Assembly (NCBI GenBank): GCA_003152975.1
Contig: PMBP01000446.1
Coordinates: 1-8,474, forward strand
Direction: 5' to 3'
DNA length: 8,474 nt
From: Phycisphaerales bacterium
GTDB taxonomy: Bacteria; Planctomycetota; Phycisphaerae; Sedimentisphaerales; Anaerohalosphaeraceae
Positions within the stretch are counted from its first letter, which is position 1, and every line of letters begins with the position of its first letter. A model generated the notes under the pieces. It saw only the letters and a list, made by a program, of their open reading frames with translations. It searched no databases and was not told the origin of the DNA. Both the position numbers and the translations under genes were made by a program. This document shows positions 6,663 through 8,474 of this stretch, in pieces.

Positions 6663-7287
6663 CAACGCACAATCCGTAACGACCTCTGCAACCGTCTGGA
6701 ACGGCCTGTTTAAGGAGAATCCCACCTTTGGCCTGATGCTCGGCATGTGCCCGACGCTGGCCGTTACGACCACGATGGAAGCGGCCCTGACCATGGGCAT
6801 TAGCGTGATCTTCGTGCTGATCGGCTCCAACATCATGATCAGCGTGATGCGTCGCCAGCTCAAGCCCCACCTGCGGATCCTGATGTTTACCCTGACGATT
6901 GCGGTGTTCGTCACCATCGCCGACCAGTTCCTCAAGGCCTACCAGCCGGTAATGAGCGAGTACCTCGGTGCGTACATCCCCTTGATCATCGTCAACTGCA
7001 TCATCATCTGCCGGTCGGAGGCCTGCGCCAGCAAGCAGGGTGTCTGGATCAGCACGGTGGACGGCCTGGCGATGGGCGTTGGCTTTACGGTGTCATTGTC
7101 GTTGCTGGCCAGTATCCGCGAGATCCTGGCCTCCGGCAAGTGGCTGGGGATGACGGTCCTGCCGCTGGCCGAAAACGGCGGCTGGTTCGTGCCGTGGGCG
7201 GGGATGGGTATGCCGGTTGGCGCCTTCGTTACGCTGGGCCTGCTACTGGGTCTGGCGGTTCATCTGACCAAGAAAGCCAAAGGGTAA
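6652..7287 (+). CDS. rnfE: Rnf electron transport complex subunit RnfE
   Basis: RnfE is an NqrD-like membrane subunit of six helices that pairs with RnfA; in NqrD/NqrE the pair binds a [2Fe-2S] cluster within the membrane through conserved cysteines. The 211-residue protein shows LGMCPTLAVTT with C33 and LIIVNCIIICRSEACASK with C116, the two expected ligand positions. Two additional cysteines, C120 and C125, lie just after C116, where E. coli RsxE has Gly and Phe (GRAEAFAAK). VDGLAMGVGFTVSLSLLASI and REILASG are also family-typical. ATG 6652 is preceded by AAAGGGG at 6635-6641 and overlaps the rnfG stop (ATGGCCAATGA). RnfA follows after 4 nt. Confidence 0.95.
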   Translation: MANDNAQSVTTSATVWNGLFKENPTFGLMLGMCPTLAVTTTMEAALTMGISVIFVLIGSNIMISVMRRQLKPHLRILMFTLTIAVFVTIADQFLKAYQPVMSEYLGAYIPLIIVNCIIICRSEACASKQGVWISTVDGLAMGVGFTVSLSLLASIREILASGKWLGMTVLPLAENGGWFVPWAGMGMPVGAFVTLGLLLGLAVHLTKKAKG

Positions 7288-7291
7288 CCCT

Positions 7292-7882
7292 ATGGATACG
7301 ATACAGATGCTGGTGCTGGGGTTTTTATCCATCGTCATTATCAACAACTTCGTGTTCACCAAGTTCCTGGGGACCTGTCCCTACATCGGCGTGTCGGGCC
7401 GACTGGACATGGCCTTCGGCATGGGTCTGGCCGTCACCTTCGTCACAACCCTCAGCGGGGCGATGACCTTTCTGCTCGACGAGTATGTCCTGATGCCCTT
7501 GCACCTGGAGGTGACCCGATATGTATGCTATATCCTCGTGATCGCCGGGGCCGTGCAACTGGTGGAGATGTACCTGCGAAAATATTTCCCGCCGCTGTAC
7601 GACAGCTTCGGGATCTTTCTGCCGCTGATTACGACCAACTGCGTGATCCTCGGCATCTGCCTGTTCCTGGATCAGTGGCAGACGAATAATTTTCTGGAAG
7701 CCGTCAACCTCAGCTTCGGCGCCGGGATCGGTTTTACCCTGGCGATCTGCATCATGGCCGGCATCCGCGAGAATCTGGTTTTTGCGGATGTGCCGCCGTG
7801 CCTGCAAGGGGCCCCGATCACTCTGATCACGGCGGGCCTGCTGACCTTGGCGTTCATGGGTTTTGCGGGCATGATCAAGTAA
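7292..7882 (+). CDS. rnfA: Rnf electron transport complex subunit RnfA
   Basis: RnfA is the NqrE-like six-helix partner of RnfE, with inverted topology, and contributes the other two cysteines to the intramembrane Fe-S centre. The 196-residue protein has the usual family length. The N-terminal signature INNFVFTKFLGTCPYIGVS (17-35) contains C29, and GIFLPLITTNCVILG (107-121) contains C117. The stretch AICIMAGIRENLVFADVP resembles the conserved loop before the last helix. AAAGGG at 7279-7284 lies 7 nt before ATG 7292 and itself overlaps the end of rnfE. The gene sits 32 nt before rnfB. No unusual residues were noticed. Confidence 0.96.
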   Translation: MDTIQMLVLGFLSIVIINNFVFTKFLGTCPYIGVSGRLDMAFGMGLAVTFVTTLSGAMTFLLDEYVLMPLHLEVTRYVCYILVIAGAVQLVEMYLRKYFPPLYDSFGIFLPLITTNCVILGICLFLDQWQTNNFLEAVNLSFGAGIGFTLAICIMAGIRENLVFADVPPCLQGAPITLITAGLLTLAFMGFAGMIK

Positions 7883-7914
7883 CCTTTGCCGATGCGGCGA
7901 TTGAATAGAAAGCG

Positions 7915-8474
7915 ATGGATAGGATGATTCTTGCGTCGGTTCTCGAGTTGTGGAACAGCGCCTGGCCGGCGGGCCTGATGATGATGTTGCTGGGTTTGGG
8001 CTTTGCGATTGCGCTGCTTATCGCCAGTATCAAGCTGCAGGTGACCGTCGATCCGAAGATCGAACAGATTCACGCGGCCTTGCCGAAGGTCGATTGCGGT
8101 TCGTGCGGTTTCCCCGGCTGCGGGCAATATGCTGTGGCGGTGGCGGCCGATCCCGAGCTGCTGGGCCGCTGTGCCCCGGGGGGACAAAAGACGGCCGAGA
8201 AGATCGCCGCGATTCTGAACCTGCAGATCAGCGGCGGCGGGGCCCCGCTACGGCCGATTGTTCATTGCCGCGCCCACACCGACGACCGGGAATATTTCGC
8301 CACCTACGAAGGTATCCCCCGATGCACGGCCGCCAACGCACTGCCGCTGGTACAGGCCTGCAAGTTCGGCTGTATGGGCTTCGGAGACTGTACGCGGGCC
8401 TGCAAGTTCGGCGCATTGCATGTGATCGATGGATTGGCGACCGTGGACTACGACCGCTGCACCGGTTGCGGGGC
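7915..8474 (+). CDS. rnfB: Rnf electron transport complex subunit RnfB, N-terminal part
   Basis: RnfB accepts electrons from ferredoxin at the cytoplasmic face. The first 186 codons are present and the gene continues past the right edge. The order is a membrane anchor at about 16-40, a four-cysteine Fe-S domain CGSCGFPGCGQYAVAV with C61, C64, C69 and C86 (in CAPGG), then C118, C137 and the segment ACKFGCMGFGDCTRACKFGA with C149, C153, C159 and C163, then the start of a ferredoxin motif RCTGCG (C182, C185). The C149-C163 segment exists in the long anaerobe-type RnfB but not in short E. coli RsxB, so more ferredoxin motifs are expected downstream. The residue after C163 is Lys where Pro is usual. 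ATG 7915 has only a weak Shine-Dalgarno (AGAAAG, 7907-7912); ATG 7924 in frame is an alternative. Confidence 0.94.
   Translation, partial: MDRMILASVLELWNSAWPAGLMMMLLGLGFAIALLIASIKLQVTVDPKIEQIHAALPKVDCGSCGFPGCGQYAVAVAADPELLGRCAPGGQKTAEKIAAILNLQISGGGAPLRPIVHCRAHTDDREYFATYEGIPRCTAANALPLVQACKFGCMGFGDCTRACKFGALHVIDGLATVDYDRCTGCG
8355..8412 (+). repeat. Direct repeat of 16 nt inside rnfB
   Basis: The 16-base sequence GGCCTGCAAGTTCGGC occurs at 8355-8370 and again, identical, at 8397-8412. The copies are 42 nt apart and in the same frame, so both encode A-C-K-F-G around cysteines C149 and C163 of RnfB. The first copy matches the expected C-x-x-G-C pattern of this Fe-S segment. The second places Lys where the family normally has Pro. 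Confidence 0.7.

Noticed and set aside
7889..7899. Small GCCG-atg-CGGC hairpin between rnfA and rnfB
   Set aside because: A 4-bp stem with a 3-nt loop and no T-run is common by chance in GC-rich DNA and is not evidence of regulation.
1..8474. Search for an undescribed defence, mobile or toxin-type system, RNA gene, CRISPR array or insertion sequence
   Set aside because: Nearly every base is accounted for by recognised complex I and Rnf genes in tight operon spacing; no unexplained gene, repeat array, attachment site or RNA structure was found.

Overview
The window is a compact, all-plus-strand, GC-rich bacterial stretch carrying two membrane redox machines back to back. Positions 1-3198 hold the 3' end of the proton-pumping NADH:quinone oxidoreductase (complex I) locus: the tail of nuoL, then complete nuoM and nuoN. 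Positions 3317-8474 hold an Rnf ion-translocating ferredoxin:NAD+ oxidoreductase cluster in the order rseC-like, rnfC, rnfD, rnfG, rnfE, rnfA, rnfB. rnfB runs off the right edge.

A gap of about 118 nt (3199-3316) separates the two loci. It is the only AT-rich patch of note and holds a good sigma70-like promoter candidate, so the Rnf genes are probably a separate transcription unit. Within the Rnf cluster, genes overlap (rseC-like/rnfC by 4 nt, rnfD/rnfG by 8, rnfG/rnfE by 11) or are separated by 4-37 nt, as expected of one operon.

Functionally, Rnf couples electron flow between reduced ferredoxin and NAD+ to ion translocation: RnfB takes ferredoxin electrons, RnfC handles NAD(H), RnfD and RnfG carry covalent FMN, and RnfA and RnfE hold an intramembrane Fe-S centre. 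Complex I then oxidises NADH with quinone. Together they suggest a flexible anaerobic or facultatively anaerobic metabolism. The rnfCDGEAB order, the short RnfC and the long Fe-S-rich RnfB resemble anaerobe-type Rnf rather than the E. coli Rsx type. The taxon cannot be fixed from this window; a planctomycete such as a Phycisphaerae lineage is a weak guess from GC content and the style of NuoM.

I found no undescribed system here. The points worth a second look are details inside known families: rnfC appears to lack any canonical start codon in front of its conserved N-terminus and probably starts at ATA or ATC; NuoM lacks the usual TM7 pumping lysine; RnfD has a modified flavinylation motif; RnfE has two extra cysteines beside its Fe-S ligand; and the RseC-like protein is shortened to its cysteine motif plus membrane hairpin. 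No tRNA, rRNA, CRISPR, insertion sequence or long repeat was seen.
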